A stretch of 46,379 bases of DNA from an uncultured Flavobacteriaceae bacterium (GTDB taxonomy: Bacteria; Bacteroidota; Bacteroidia; Flavobacteriales; Flavobacteriaceae). The DNA is taken from NCBI GenBank assembly GCA_947494205.1, contig CANLUH010000029.1, positions 1 through 46,379 on the forward strand, in the 5' to 3' direction. The first letter of the stretch is position 1, and each line of letters opens with the position of its first letter. Made by a program: the position numbers and the translations under genes. Shown in pieces: positions 31,285 to 40,920 of this stretch. The notes beneath the pieces were generated by a model. The model did no database searches, had not been told where the DNA came from, and was given only the letters and a program-made list of their open reading frames with translations.

Positions 31285-32313
31285 ATGAAGTTTAAAGCAG
31301 AACAAATAGCAGAAATTTTAGAAGGCGACATTGTAGGTAACTCTCAAGTTGAAGTTTCTAAACTTTCTAAAATAGAAGAGGGAGAAGAAGGGGCATTAAC
31401 TTTTCTTGCAAACCCTAAGTATACACCTTATGTATACACCACTCAAGCATCTATAGTTATTGTTAATAAGGATTTTAGTCCAGAGCAAGATTTAACAGCA
31501 ACTTTAATTAAAGTAGATGATGCTTACCAATCTTTTTCCAAGTTATTAGAATACTATAATAAGGTTAAATTAAATAAGTTTGGAGTAGAACAGCCTTCAG
31601 TAATTTCAGAATCTTCTAAGTTAGGTACAGACGTTTATGTAGGTGCTTTTACATACATAGGAGAAAATGTTATTATAGAAGATAACGTTAAGATTTTTCC
31701 TAATGCATATATAGGAGACAATGTTACAATAGGAGAAAACTCTATTGTATTTTCTGGAGCAAAAATTTATTCAGAATCTATTATAGGGAAACATTGTGTT
31801 ATAAATTCTGGAGCTATAATAGGAGCAGATGGCTTTGGTTTTGCACCTCAGGAGAATGGAGAATACAAGAAAATACCACAAATAGGGAACGTTATACTAG
31901 AAGACTTTGTAGATATTGGAGCCGCAACAACAATAGATAGAGCGACATTAGGATCTACAGTAATACGTAAAGGTGTTAAGTTAGACAATCAAATACAAAT
32001 AGCGCATAACGTAGAAATAGGTAAGAATACAGTTATCGCAGCACAAACTGGTATAGCTGGATCTACTAAAGTAGGAGAAAATTGCCAAATAGGAGGTCAA
32101 GTAGGTATTGCTGGGCATTTAGTTATTGGTAATGGTGTTCGTATACAAGCACAGTCAGGGATAGGTAGAAATATAAAAGATAACGAAACACTTCAAGGTT
32201 CACCAGCATTTGGTTATGGAGATTGGAATAAATCGTATGTTTATTTTAAAAATTTACCAAAGTTGGCAAAAACAATAAACGAATTAGAAAAAAAAGACAA
32301 TGGCAATAGTTAG
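31285..32313 (+). CDS. lpxD: UDP-3-O-acylglucosamine N-acyltransferase
   Basis: The third lipid A enzyme, transferring a 3-hydroxyacyl chain from ACP to the glucosamine amine; 342 residues. The N-terminal uridine-binding domain (about 1-100) precedes a left-handed beta-helix of hexapeptide repeats (IGENVI, IGDNVT, IGENSI). GADGFGFAP (180-188) and the catalytic His H241 in QIQIAHNVEIG are present. A TTG three codons upstream is rejected in favour of ATG. The 3' end overlaps lpxC-fabZ by 14 bases. A second LpxD-like gene is at 35266. Confidence 0.95.
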   Translation: MKFKAEQIAEILEGDIVGNSQVEVSKLSKIEEGEEGALTFLANPKYTPYVYTTQASIVIVNKDFSPEQDLTATLIKVDDAYQSFSKLLEYYNKVKLNKFGVEQPSVISESSKLGTDVYVGAFTYIGENVIIEDNVKIFPNAYIGDNVTIGENSIVFSGAKIYSESIIGKHCVINSGAIIGADGFGFAPQENGEYKKIPQIGNVILEDFVDIGAATTIDRATLGSTVIRKGVKLDNQIQIAHNVEIGKNTVIAAQTGIAGSTKVGENCQIGGQVGIAGHLVIGNGVRIQAQSGIGRNIKDNETLQGSPAFGYGDWNKSYVYFKNLPKLAKTINELEKKDNGNS

Positions 32314-33706
32314 TACTGAAATAAAGCAAAAAACGATAGGAAAAGATATTTCCTTAACAGGAGTTGGCTTGCATACAGGAAAAGATGTTACATTAACTTT
32401 TAAACCTGCAGCAGCAGATTCTGGGTTTTCTTTTAAGCGAGTAGATTTAGAAGGAATGCCAAGTATAGAAGCAGATGCGAATTATGTAACCAATACGCAA
32501 AGAGGAACTTGTTTAGAAAAAAACGGCGTGACTATTCAAACTTGCGAGCATGTATTAGCAGCATTAACAGGGTTAGATATCGATAATGCTATTATTGAGT
32601 TGGATAATTCAGAACCTCCAATTATGGATGGTTCGTCTAAGTTTTTTGTTGAAGCTATTGAAAATGCAGGTATTGTAGAATTAGATGCTTTTAGAGAAGA
32701 GTATGTAGTAACAGATGTTATTTCATATTGCGATGAAGAAACTGGAAGCGAAATATTAGTAATGCCATCTAAAGAATACCAAGTAACGACTATGGTAGAC
32801 TTTGGTACTAAAGTATTAGGTACACAAAATGCAACCTTACAACATCTTTCAGATTTTAAAAAGGATATTGCGGATTCGAGAACATTTAGTTTTTTACACG
32901 AATTAGAATCGCTTTTAGAGCACGGATTAATAAAAGGAGGGGATCTTAATAATGCTATAGTTTATGTAGATAAAGAATTATCTGAGGAAACTATGGAGAA
33001 GTTAAGAGTAGCTTTTAAAAAAGATAGTATTGCTGTAAAACCAAACGGTATTTTAGATAATTTAACATTACATTATCCTAATGAAGCTGCAAGACATAAG
33101 TTGCTTGATGTAGTAGGAGATTTAGCGTTAATTAAAACAAGAATAAGAGGTAAAGTTATAGCTAATAAACCAGGACACTTTGTAAACACTCAGTTTGCAA
33201 AAAAAATGTCTAAGTTAATTAAGAATGAAAGACGTAATAATGTACCAGTAATCGATTTGAATCAGCCACCAGTGATGGATGTAAATCAAATTATGGATAT
33301 GTTACCGCACAGACAACCCTTTTTATTAATAGACAAGGTTTTCGAATTATCTGAAAACAATGTTATAGGGATGAAAAATGTGACTATGAACGAACCGTTT
33401 TTTGCAGGTCACTTTCCCGGAGCACCAGTAATGCCAGGCGTTTTAATTATTGAAGCAATGGCACAAACAGGAGGTATATTAGTGCTTAGTACTGTTCCAG
33501 ACCCTGAAAATTATTTAACATTTTTCATGAAAATGGATAATGTTAAGTTCAAACAAAAAGTAGTGCCAGGAGATACGCTTATATTTAAATGTTCGTTAAT
33601 TACGCCTATTAGACGTGGTATTTGCCACATGCAAGGTTATGCATATTCTAATGGGAAATTATGTGCAGAAGCTGAACTAATGGCGCAAATAAGTAAAGTA
33701 AAATAA
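32300..33706 (+). CDS. lpxC: Bifunctional LpxC-FabZ
   Basis: A fusion of UDP-3-O-acyl-N-acetylglucosamine deacetylase (about 1-320) and 3-hydroxyacyl-ACP dehydratase (about 325-468), typical of Bacteroidota. The deacetylase zinc site is H84 in TCEHVLAAL, H266 and D270 in ARHKLLDVVGD. The dehydratase active site is H371 in GHFPGAPVMPG and E385 in LIIEAMAQ, the standard 14-residue spacing. The fusion couples the committed step of lipid A with a step of fatty acid elongation. It overlaps lpxD by 14 bases, suggesting coupled translation. Confidence 0.97.
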   Translation: MAIVSTEIKQKTIGKDISLTGVGLHTGKDVTLTFKPAAADSGFSFKRVDLEGMPSIEADANYVTNTQRGTCLEKNGVTIQTCEHVLAALTGLDIDNAIIELDNSEPPIMDGSSKFFVEAIENAGIVELDAFREEYVVTDVISYCDEETGSEILVMPSKEYQVTTMVDFGTKVLGTQNATLQHLSDFKKDIADSRTFSFLHELESLLEHGLIKGGDLNNAIVYVDKELSEETMEKLRVAFKKDSIAVKPNGILDNLTLHYPNEAARHKLLDVVGDLALIKTRIRGKVIANKPGHFVNTQFAKKMSKLIKNERRNNVPVIDLNQPPVMDVNQIMDMLPHRQPFLLIDKVFELSENNVIGMKNVTMNEPFFAGHFPGAPVMPGVLIIEAMAQTGGILVLSTVPDPENYLTFFMKMDNVKFKQKVVPGDTLIFKCSLITPIRRGICHMQGYAYSNGKLCAEAELMAQISKVK

Positions 33707-33788
33707 ACAAGAAGTTATAAAATAGCATTGAAGGGAAACTTTAACTTAGTGTGAAGACTTCAATTATTTAATATATAAAAACAAAGAG

Positions 33789-34574
33789 ATGAACCAACCG
33801 TTAGCTTACGTACATCCAGGCGCTAAAATTGCTAAAAATGTAGTAATAGAGCCATTTACAACAATATATAATAATGTTACTATTGGAGAAGGTACTTGGA
33901 TTGGAAGTAATGTTACTATTATGGAAGGTGCTCGTATAGGTAAAAATTGTAATATTTTTCCAGGATCAGTAATTTCAGCTGTACCACAAGATTTAAAATA
34001 TAACGATGAAGATACCGAAACTATTATTGGAGACAATGTTACAATAAGAGAATGTGTAACTATTAATAGAGGAACAACAGATAGAATGAAAACAGTTGTT
34101 GGAGACAATTGTTTAATAATGGCTTATTGCCATATCGCACACGATTGTATTGTTGGAAATAACTGTATCTTTTCAAATAATACGACTTTAGCAGGGCATA
34201 TTAATGTTGGCGATTATGTTGTATTAGCAGGAATGACAGCTGTACACCAATTTTGTTCTATCGGAAATCATGCTTTTGTAACAGGAGGGTCATTAGTACG
34301 TAAAGATGTACCGCCATTTGTAAAAGCAGGTAGAGAACCTCTTTCTTACGTAGGTATAAACTCTGTAGGATTAAGACGAAGAGGATTTACAACAGAAAAA
34401 ATAAGAGAGATTCAAGATATATTTAGATTATTATATCAAAAGAACTATAACAACACACAGGCCGCAGGAATTATAGAGGCGGAAATGGAAGCAACTACAG
34501 AGCGTGATGAAATTTTGATGTTTATTAAAAATTCTCATCGTGGTATTATGAAAGGTTACTTCAAATCAAATTAA
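33789..34574 (+). CDS. lpxA: UDP-N-acetylglucosamine O-acyltransferase
   Basis: The first enzyme of lipid A synthesis, 261 residues. A left-handed beta-helix with hexapeptide repeats (IGEGTW, IGSNVT, IGKNCN) runs to about residue 180; the catalytic histidine is H118 in YCHIAHDC. GMTAVHQFCSIGNHAFVTGGS and a helical C-terminal domain (TTEKIREIQDIFRLLYQKNY) complete the typical layout. It is 82 bases downstream of lpxC-fabZ and followed by efp. Confidence 0.96.
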   Translation: MNQPLAYVHPGAKIAKNVVIEPFTTIYNNVTIGEGTWIGSNVTIMEGARIGKNCNIFPGSVISAVPQDLKYNDEDTETIIGDNVTIRECVTINRGTTDRMKTVVGDNCLIMAYCHIAHDCIVGNNCIFSNNTTLAGHINVGDYVVLAGMTAVHQFCSIGNHAFVTGGSLVRKDVPPFVKAGREPLSYVGINSVGLRRRGFTTEKIREIQDIFRLLYQKNYNNTQAAGIIEAEMEATTERDEILMFIKNSHRGIMKGYFKSN

Positions 34575-34613
34575 AAATAAAATAGCATTAGCTAATAATT
34601 AAACACCAATAAA

Positions 34614-35180
34614 ATGGCAAGTACTTCAGATATTAGAAACGGATTATGTATAAGATATAATCACGATATTTTTAAAATAATAGAATTTTTACACGTTAAA
34701 CCAGGAAAAGGACCTGCTTTTGTTAGAACAAAATTAAAAAGTGTTACCTCAGGAAAAGTAATAGATAATACGTTTTCTGCAGGACATAAATTAGACGATG
34801 TACGTGTTGAAACGCATAAATTCCAATATTTATATAATGAAGGAGAAACATTTCATTTTATGAATACAGAAGACTATTCTCAAATAGAATTACAAAAATC
34901 AATTTTGGACTCTCCAGACCTAATGAAAGAAGGTCAGGTAGTTACTGTATTAATAAACTCTGAAGATAATATGCCACTTACTGTAGATATGCCAGCAAGT
35001 GTTATCTTAGAAGTAACAGCTACAGAGCCTGGAGTAAAAGGTAATACAGCAACAAACGCTACTAAACCTGCAACAGTAGAAACAGGTGCAACTGTAAACG
35101 TTCCTTTGTTTATTAATGAAGGAGACAAGATTAAAGTTGAGACAGCAAAAGGGACTTACAAAGAACGTGTAAAAGAGTAA
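34614..35180 (+). CDS. efp: Elongation factor P
   Basis: A 188-residue ribosome-binding factor that rescues stalling on polyproline. The N-terminal KOW-like domain carries K32 at the tip of the KPGKG loop; EFP in other bacteria is often modified at this position. Two OB domains follow ([30 protein letters not shown]). No EpmA- or EarP-like modification gene is visible in this window. It lies 39 bases after lpxA, and the stop is followed by degenerate heptamer repeats. Confidence 0.97.
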   Translation: MASTSDIRNGLCIRYNHDIFKIIEFLHVKPGKGPAFVRTKLKSVTSGKVIDNTFSAGHKLDDVRVETHKFQYLYNEGETFHFMNTEDYSQIELQKSILDSPDLMKEGQVVTVLINSEDNMPLTVDMPASVILEVTATEPGVKGNTATNATKPATVETGATVNVPLFINEGDKIKVETAKGTYKERVKE

Positions 35181-35192
35181 TTATATAAGTTG

Positions 35193-35252
35193 CAGTAGTC
35201 AGTCTTCAGTAAGTTGGTCTTACCTAAGTGCTGAAATACTGAAAACTAAAGA
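35193..35252. repeat. Degenerate heptamers with inverted copies after efp
   Basis: Three consecutive 7-base units CAGTAGT, CAGTCTT and CAGTAAG (35193-35213) begin 12 bases past the efp stop. The following stretch, read on the minus strand, has similar AGT-type heptads (AGTTTTC, AGTATTT), so TTCAGTA at 35206-35212 can pair with TACTGAA at about 35236-35242. It resembles a decayed version of the arrays at 1-77 and 10581-10636. Confidence 0.6.
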
Positions 35253-35265
35253 CAATTTAGTGTTA

Positions 35266-36204
35266 ATGAAATTTCCTAAAGAGTATACATTAAAAGAAAT
35301 AGCGCAAATTATAAACTGTGAGTTTGTTGGAGACGATGATTTTCCTGTTATGGGAATGAATGAGATTCACGTTGTAGAAGCTGGAGATATTGTATTTGTA
35401 GATCATCCAAAATATTATAACAAAGCATTAGAGTCGGCGGCAACAATAGTATTAATTAATAAAAGTGTAGAATGTCCTGAAGGAAAAGCATTGCTTATTA
35501 GTGATGATCCATTTAGAGATTTTAATAAATTAACACAATACTTTAAACCGTTTCAAGCTACTAATTCTAGTATAGCGCCTACAGCAACTATAGGTAAGAA
35601 TACAATAGTACAACCTAATTGCTTTATAGGGAATAATGTAACAATAGGAGACAATTGTATTATCCATGCAAATGTTACTATTTACGACGATGCAGTAATA
35701 GGAAATAATGTAACAATACACTCAGGAAGTATATTAGGGGCAAGTGCTTTTTATTACAAGAACAGGCCAGAAGGATTTGATCAATTATTATCTGGAGGAC
35801 GTGTTGTAATAGAAGACAATGTAGATATAGGAGCTCTTTGCACTATAGATAAGGGTGTTACAGGAGATACAACTATTGGAGCAGGATCTAAATTGGACAA
35901 TCAAATACAAGTAGGACACGATACTGTTATTGGTAAAAAATGTTTAATAGCATCACAAGTAGGGATTGCTGGATGTTGTATTATTGAAGATGAAGTGACT
36001 ATTTGGGGACAAGTAGGTACCAATAGTGGGATTACAATAGGTAAAAAAGCTGTAATCTTGGGGCAAACAGGAGTAACTAAATCCGTAGAAGGCGGAAAAA
36101 GTTATTTCGGAACACCTATAGAAGAATCTAGAGTGAAATTAAAAGAATTAGCTTATGTAAAGCAAATTCCAAACATATTAAACGAATTAAAAAGTAATAA
36201 ATGA
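35266..36204 (+). CDS. Second LpxD-like hexapeptide acyltransferase
   Basis: A 312-residue paralog of lpxD. The N-terminal uridine-binding-like domain (about 1-95) and the beta-helix ([17 protein letters not shown]) are conserved, and H218 in [12 protein letters not shown] matches the catalytic histidine. The usual GADGFGFAP segment is replaced by [13 protein letters not shown] (159-171), which suggests a changed acceptor or acyl pocket. The start is the ATG at 35266; a GTG two codons earlier is less likely. Its stop overlaps the next gene by four bases (ATGA). A different sugar or acyl substrate from LpxD is inferred, not shown. Confidence 0.88.
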   Translation: MKFPKEYTLKEIAQIINCEFVGDDDFPVMGMNEIHVVEAGDIVFVDHPKYYNKALESAATIVLINKSVECPEGKALLISDDPFRDFNKLTQYFKPFQATNSSIAPTATIGKNTIVQPNCFIGNNVTIGDNCIIHANVTIYDDAVIGNNVTIHSGSILGASAFYYKNRPEGFDQLLSGGRVVIEDNVDIGALCTIDKGVTGDTTIGAGSKLDNQIQVGHDTVIGKKCLIASQVGIAGCCIIEDEVTIWGQVGTNSGITIGKKAVILGQTGVTKSVEGGKSYFGTPIEESRVKLKELAYVKQIPNILNELKSNK

Positions 36205-36605
36205 CAGCTAAAACAATAGTACAGTCTTTTTATGATTTAGACTTAGCAACTTCAGAAAATGCTATGGATAAATTTCATAAAGATTGCGAATTACATTGGA
36301 ACAGTAGTACAGGTTTTACAAAGTTAAATTATAATGGTATAGATGAAATGCTAAAAGGTGTTCGAGAATCATACCATTCATTCACTTACAAGCTAAGCCA
36401 CCTTTTAGAAAATGACAATACTGTAACAGCTAGGTATACAGTGTATGTAACAAGTATAGAGCGTCCAGATAAAGAAGATCCTTTAGCACATTTTATCTCT
36501 ATTTGGGAGGTAAAAGATGGTAAATTATACAAAGGTTGGGAGATGAGTCAATTGTTAGATGAAACACCAGAAAATATATCATCCTATTCAGAAATAAAAA
36601 TTTAA
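36201..36605 (+). CDS. NTF2-like/SnoaL-like protein
   Basis: A 134-residue protein with the cone-shaped NTF2-like fold pattern: helix [17 protein letters not shown], conserved WNSSTGF, a middle helix ([16 protein letters not shown]), and paired strands [12 protein letters not shown] and [19 protein letters not shown]. Family members are small-molecule enzymes or binding proteins; no activity can be assigned. Its ATG overlaps the stop of the upstream acyltransferase, so translation is probably coupled. Confidence 0.82.
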   Translation: MTAKTIVQSFYDLDLATSENAMDKFHKDCELHWNSSTGFTKLNYNGIDEMLKGVRESYHSFTYKLSHLLENDNTVTARYTVYVTSIERPDKEDPLAHFISIWEVKDGKLYKGWEMSQLLDETPENISSYSEIKI

Positions 36606-36636
36606 AAAATAGCTTAATAAATACTAATCAAAGTAG

Positions 36637-36644
36637 TATTTTTG
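36637..36644 (+). promoter_or_regulatory. -7 element TATTTTTG for sucD
   Basis: TATTTTTG lies 59 bases upstream of the sucD ATG in the 98-base gap after the NTF2-like gene. No convincing -33 element is present. Confidence 0.45.
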
Positions 36645-36703
36645 CTGAAAATTAAGAAGCTTTAATTAAAGTTAATTTAGAAATTACCTAACATAAATAT
36701 AAA

Positions 36704-37576
36704 ATGAGCGTTTTAGTAAACAAAGATTCAAAAATAATAGTTCAAGGATTTACAGGTAGTGAAGGAACTTTTCACGCAGGTCAAATGATTGAATATGGAA
36801 CAAATGTTGTAGGTGGAGTAACTCCAGGAAAAGGAGGGCAAACACATTTAGACAAGCCAGTTTTTAATACAGTACAAGAAGCTGTAGAAAAAGTAGGAGC
36901 AGATACTACAATTATATTTGTACCACCAGCGTTTGCTGCAGATGCAATTATGGAAGCTGCAGATGCAGGAATAAAAGTAATTATTACTATTACTGAAGGT
37001 ATTCCAGTAGCAGACATGATAAAAGCCTCAGATTATATAAAAGGTAAAGAGTGTCGTTTAGTAGGACCAAACTGTCCAGGAGTAATAACACCAGGAGAAG
37101 CAAAAGTAGGTATTATGCCAGGTTTTGTTTTTAAAGAAGGTAAAGTTGGTATTGTTTCTAAATCTGGAACATTAACTTACGAAGCAGCTGATCAAGTTGT
37201 AAAACAAGGATTAGGAATAACAACAGCTATAGGTATTGGTGGAGATCCAATTATTGGAACTACAACAAAAGAAGCTGTAGAATTATTAATAAATGATCCA
37301 GCAACAGAATGTGTTGTAATGATTGGTGAAATTGGAGGTCAATTAGAAGCAGATGCTGCTAAATGGTACCAAAACAGTGGAAGCAAAAAACCAATTATTG
37401 GTTTTATAGCAGGAGAAACTGCTCCAGCAGGGCGTACAATGGGGCACGCAGGTGCAATTGTAGGTGGAAGTGATGATACAGCACAAGCTAAAAAAGCAAT
37501 TATGAGAGAATGTGGTATTCACGTTGTAGATTCTCCAGCAGAAATAGGTAAAAAAGTAGCAGAGGTTTTAGGATAA
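36704..37576 (+). CDS. sucD: Succinate-CoA ligase alpha subunit
   Basis: The alpha subunit of the TCA-cycle enzyme making succinate and a nucleoside triphosphate from succinyl-CoA; 290 residues. The CoA-binding domain has [15 protein letters not shown] and [10 protein letters not shown]; the ligase domain has [20 protein letters not shown] and the phosphorylated histidine H248 in [11 protein letters not shown]. The beta subunit (sucC) is not in this window, as is common in this group where sucC and sucD are apart. A strong terminator follows. Confidence 0.97.
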   Translation: MSVLVNKDSKIIVQGFTGSEGTFHAGQMIEYGTNVVGGVTPGKGGQTHLDKPVFNTVQEAVEKVGADTTIIFVPPAFAADAIMEAADAGIKVIITITEGIPVADMIKASDYIKGKECRLVGPNCPGVITPGEAKVGIMPGFVFKEGKVGIVSKSGTLTYEAADQVVKQGLGITTAIGIGGDPIIGTTTKEAVELLINDPATECVVMIGEIGGQLEADAAKWYQNSGSKKPIIGFIAGETAPAGRTMGHAGAIVGGSDDTAQAKKAIMRECGIHVVDSPAEIGKKVAEVLG

Positions 37577-37646
37577 AACTTTGCAGTTTTGTAATTAATT
37601 TTAACTGTTAAAATCTGTTAAATTAATTATAATAAATAATGATTAT

Positions 37647-37685
37647 AAGTTCGTTAGCGTAAATTAGCTAACGAACTTTTTTTTT
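37647..37685 (+). terminator. Terminator after sucD
   Basis: A twelve-base-pair perfect stem (37647-37658 with 37667-37678) with an eight-base loop is followed by a long T run. Confidence 0.93.
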
Positions 37686-37702
37686 AACAAAAATAATCAA
37701 AA

Positions 37703-40681
37703 ATGAAGCATTTAAAATTAGTTATTGCCCTTGCGCTTGTAGCCTTTGTTTACAGTTGTAAGGAGAGTAACGAAACTAAAACTACTGCGATGGCCTATAG
37801 TACTGAGGCTCAAAAAGACGCTAATGGTTTTAGCTATGAAACAGTTGCTAATGACCCTACCGGGTTACGTTTGTACACTCTAGATAACGGATTAAAGGTT
37901 TATATGAGTAAAAACACAGATGAGCCTAAAATACAAACCTACATTGCAGTTAGAGCAGGTTCTAATTACGACCCAAAAGAATCTACAGGGTTAGCACATT
38001 ACCTTGAACATATGGTCTTTAAAGGAACTGATGAAATCGGAACTTTAGACTGGGAAAAAGAAAAAGTCTATTTAGACCAAATTTCTAATCTTTACGAAAA
38101 GCATAGAGCAGAAACTGATCCAGCAAAGAAATTAGAATTATATAAAGAAATAGATAAAGTATCTTTAGAAGCCTCTCAATATTCTGTAGCTAATGAATAT
38201 GATAAAATGACGAGTTCTTTAGGCGCAACAGGAACTAATGCGCATACTTGGTTTGAAGAAACGGTATATAAAAACAAAATACCTGCTAACGAATTAAGTA
38301 AATGGTTAGCGCTAGAAGAAGAGCGTTTTGGACAATTGGTGTTACGTTTATTCCATACAGAGTTAGAAGCTGTATTTGAAGAATTTAATAGAGGACAAGA
38401 TAACGATGGGAGAAAAGGCTATGCAGCTATGTTAGAAGGATTATTTCCTAACCACCCATACGGACAACAAAAAACAATTGGAACTGCAGAACACCTTAAA
38501 AATCCATCTCTAGTAGATATTAACAACTATTTCGATAAATATTATGTGCCAAATAATATGGCTATGGTATTAGTTGGAGATTTAGATTTTGATGCAACAA
38601 TAGCTGAAGTTAATAAAACATTTGGTAAGCTTAAAAAGAAAGAGGTTACGCACCCAGTATTACCAAAAGAAGAGCCATTAACAGCAGTCGTTACTAAAGA
38701 AGTATTTGGACCTACAGCAGAAAGTATGACCTTGGCCTTCCGTTCAGGAGGAGTAAATACTCAAGATGAAAAATTAGTAACGCTTTGCGATATGATTTTA
38801 GCTAACGGAAATGCGGGTTTAATCGATTTAAACTTAAACCAGAAGCAAGTAGTACAAAATGCAGGATGTTCGCCTACTTTTTTAAATGATTATGGATACC
38901 ATTCTTTTAGAGGGTCTCCAAAAGAAGGACAGACATTAGATGAAGTAAAAGGTTTACTATTAGAGCAAATAGAAAAACTTAAAAAAGGAGAGTTCGAAGA
39001 ATGGATGATAGAAGCTGTAGTTAATGATCTTAAAAAATCACAATTACAACAATATGAGAACAGTACAGCATTAGCATCAGCCTATTTTAATGCTTTTATA
39101 CACCATGAAAAATGGGAGAATAAAGTAAAGTTTTTAGACGATTTAAAAGCAATTTCAAAGCAAGAACTAGTAGATTTTGCTAATGCATTTTATAAAGATA
39201 ATTATGTGGTAACATATAAACGAAAAGGAGAAGATAACAGTATTGTTAAAGTATCTAATCCGGGGATCACACCTGTAAAATTAAATAGAGATAAGTCTTC
39301 AGAATATATGAAGAACTTCAATAAAATAGAATCTAAGCCTTTAGAACCAGTTTATGTAGATTATGCTTCAGCAATTAAAGAAACAAAAACAGATAATGGC
39401 TTAAATGTATCGTATGTAGAAAATGAATCTAACGATTTATTTAATTTAAATATCATTTTCGATATGGGAAGTGATAATGATAAAAAATTAGGTTTAGCTG
39501 TAGGGTATTTAGCTTATTTAGGAACAGATAAATACACTCCAGAAGAATTAAAGAAAGAGTTCTACAAATTAGGAATAGATTACTCTGTAAATGCAGGAGG
39601 GGAGCAAACATTTGTAGGTTTAAGCGGATTAAAAGAAAACTTACCAAAAGGATTAGAATTATTAGAACACCTTTGGGAGAATGCAAAAGCAGATCAAGAA
39701 GCTTACGATAAGTATGTAGACGCTATAGCAAAAGGAAGACAGAATAATAAAACAAGCAAAGGAAGTATTTTACGTTCTGGATTAATGAATTACGCTAAGT
39801 ATGGTGAAAACTCAAGATTAAGAAATATAATACCAGTAAGCGAGTTAAAAATAATCAGTCCTCAAGAATTAGTAGAATTAACTAAAGGAATGAAAAATTA
39901 CAAACAACGTTTATTCTACTATGGTAAAGATGTTAATGCAGCAGTAACAGCATTAAACAATTTTCATAAAGTTTCTGAAGAATTAAATGACTACCCAGAA
40001 GCAATGGCGTATTTAGAAAAAGAAACAGGAGGGAACGTTTATTTTGTAGATTACGATATGGTACAATCAGAAATGATGTTTTTAGCAAAAGGAGAGCCTT
40101 TTAAGCCAGAAAATATGGCAGCTTCAACATTATTTAACACTTACTTTGGTGGTGGATTATCGTCAATAGTATTTCAAGAAATTCGTGAATCTAAATCTTT
40201 AGCATATTCAGCATGGTCTAACTACTCTACAGCACGTAAACAAGACGATGCAAACTATGTAATGGCTTACATTGGTACGCAAGCTAATAAAATGCCAGAA
40301 GCAGTAGATGCTATGATGAATTTAATGAGTGATATGCCAGAGGCTGAAGATCAGTTTAATGCAGCAAAAGAAGCAACATTAAAAAAATTAGCATCACAAC
40401 GTATTACTAAATCTAATGTATTTTGGAGTTATGAGCGATTAAAGAAATTAGGAATAGAAAACGATAATCGTGAAGCAATGTACAACGCGATTAAAGATAT
40501 GAAAATGGAAGACCTTCGTGATTTCTTTAATAAAAACATTAAAGGTGAGAACTATAATGTAATGGTTATTGGAAACAAAAAAGATATCGATTTTAAAGCA
40601 CTTAAAAAACTAGGTGAAGTACAAGAAATGGATGTAGATCATTTATTTAATTACGAAAAACCACAAGAGGTTAAGTTGTAA
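37703..40681 (+). CDS. M16 (insulinase-family) peptidase lipoprotein
   Basis: A 992-residue zinc peptidase with two M16 halves. The signal ends VAFVYSC (C19), so it is a lipoprotein anchored to a membrane and acting outside the cytoplasm. The inverted zinc motif HxxEH is H99-Y-L-E102-H103 in GLAHYLEHMVFKG; a later glutamate ligand lies in ELEAVFEEFNR (about 220-230), after an insertion. The second, inactive half starts near residue 560 and includes GGGLSSIVFQEIRESKSLAYS. Members degrade peptides trapped in a clamshell chamber. It is flanked by terminators and stands alone. Confidence 0.94.
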   Translation: MKHLKLVIALALVAFVYSCKESNETKTTAMAYSTEAQKDANGFSYETVANDPTGLRLYTLDNGLKVYMSKNTDEPKIQTYIAVRAGSNYDPKESTGLAHYLEHMVFKGTDEIGTLDWEKEKVYLDQISNLYEKHRAETDPAKKLELYKEIDKVSLEASQYSVANEYDKMTSSLGATGTNAHTWFEETVYKNKIPANELSKWLALEEERFGQLVLRLFHTELEAVFEEFNRGQDNDGRKGYAAMLEGLFPNHPYGQQKTIGTAEHLKNPSLVDINNYFDKYYVPNNMAMVLVGDLDFDATIAEVNKTFGKLKKKEVTHPVLPKEEPLTAVVTKEVFGPTAESMTLAFRSGGVNTQDEKLVTLCDMILANGNAGLIDLNLNQKQVVQNAGCSPTFLNDYGYHSFRGSPKEGQTLDEVKGLLLEQIEKLKKGEFEEWMIEAVVNDLKKSQLQQYENSTALASAYFNAFIHHEKWENKVKFLDDLKAISKQELVDFANAFYKDNYVVTYKRKGEDNSIVKVSNPGITPVKLNRDKSSEYMKNFNKIESKPLEPVYVDYASAIKETKTDNGLNVSYVENESNDLFNLNIIFDMGSDNDKKLGLAVGYLAYLGTDKYTPEELKKEFYKLGIDYSVNAGGEQTFVGLSGLKENLPKGLELLEHLWENAKADQEAYDKYVDAIAKGRQNNKTSKGSILRSGLMNYAKYGENSRLRNIIPVSELKIISPQELVELTKGMKNYKQRLFYYGKDVNAAVTALNNFHKVSEELNDYPEAMAYLEKETGGNVYFVDYDMVQSEMMFLAKGEPFKPENMAASTLFNTYFGGGLSSIVFQEIRESKSLAYSAWSNYSTARKQDDANYVMAYIGTQANKMPEAVDAMMNLMSDMPEAEDQFNAAKEATLKKLASQRITKSNVFWSYERLKKLGIENDNREAMYNAIKDMKMEDLRDFFNKNIKGENYNVMVIGNKKDIDFKALKKLGEVQEMDVDHLFNYEKPQEVKL

Positions 40682-40741
40682 AATCTAATGCATAAGTAAA
40701 TACAAAGTAAAACAGAACTGGTTAGAAAGTATTTACTATTT

Positions 40742-40779
40742 AAACCTCACAATTAATTATAAATTGTGAGGTTTTTTTT
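40742..40779 (+). terminator. Terminator after M16 peptidase
   Basis: A thirteen-base-pair perfect stem (40742-40754 with 40762-40774) with a seven-base loop and a T run. Confidence 0.93.
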
Positions 40780-40801
40780 ATTCATAACACAGAGTAATTG
40801 T

Positions 40802-40809
40802 TATATTTG
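40802..40809 (+). promoter_or_regulatory. -7 element TATATTTG for fabG
   Basis: TATATTTG located 111 bases upstream of the fabG ATG. The predicted transcript has a leader of about 105 bases that includes a paired structure at 40842-40896. Confidence 0.5.
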
Positions 40810-40841
40810 AAATACTAATAAAACCAAAATATAAAATATTG

Positions 40842-40896
40842 CTACCAGCTTAAAAGCGAGCTAATTAATAATAATCACGCTTTGTAATATTGGTAG
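40842..40896 (+). other. Possible structured leader of fabG
   Basis: An outer stem CTACCA (40842-40847) / TGGTAG (40891-40896) encloses an inner stem AAAGCG (40853-40858) / CGCTTT (40878-40883). The arms are separated by internal loops. It does not match a riboswitch I know. Confidence 0.4.
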
Positions 40897-40920
40897 TTAA
40901 TAGTATAAAAGTAAGAACAC

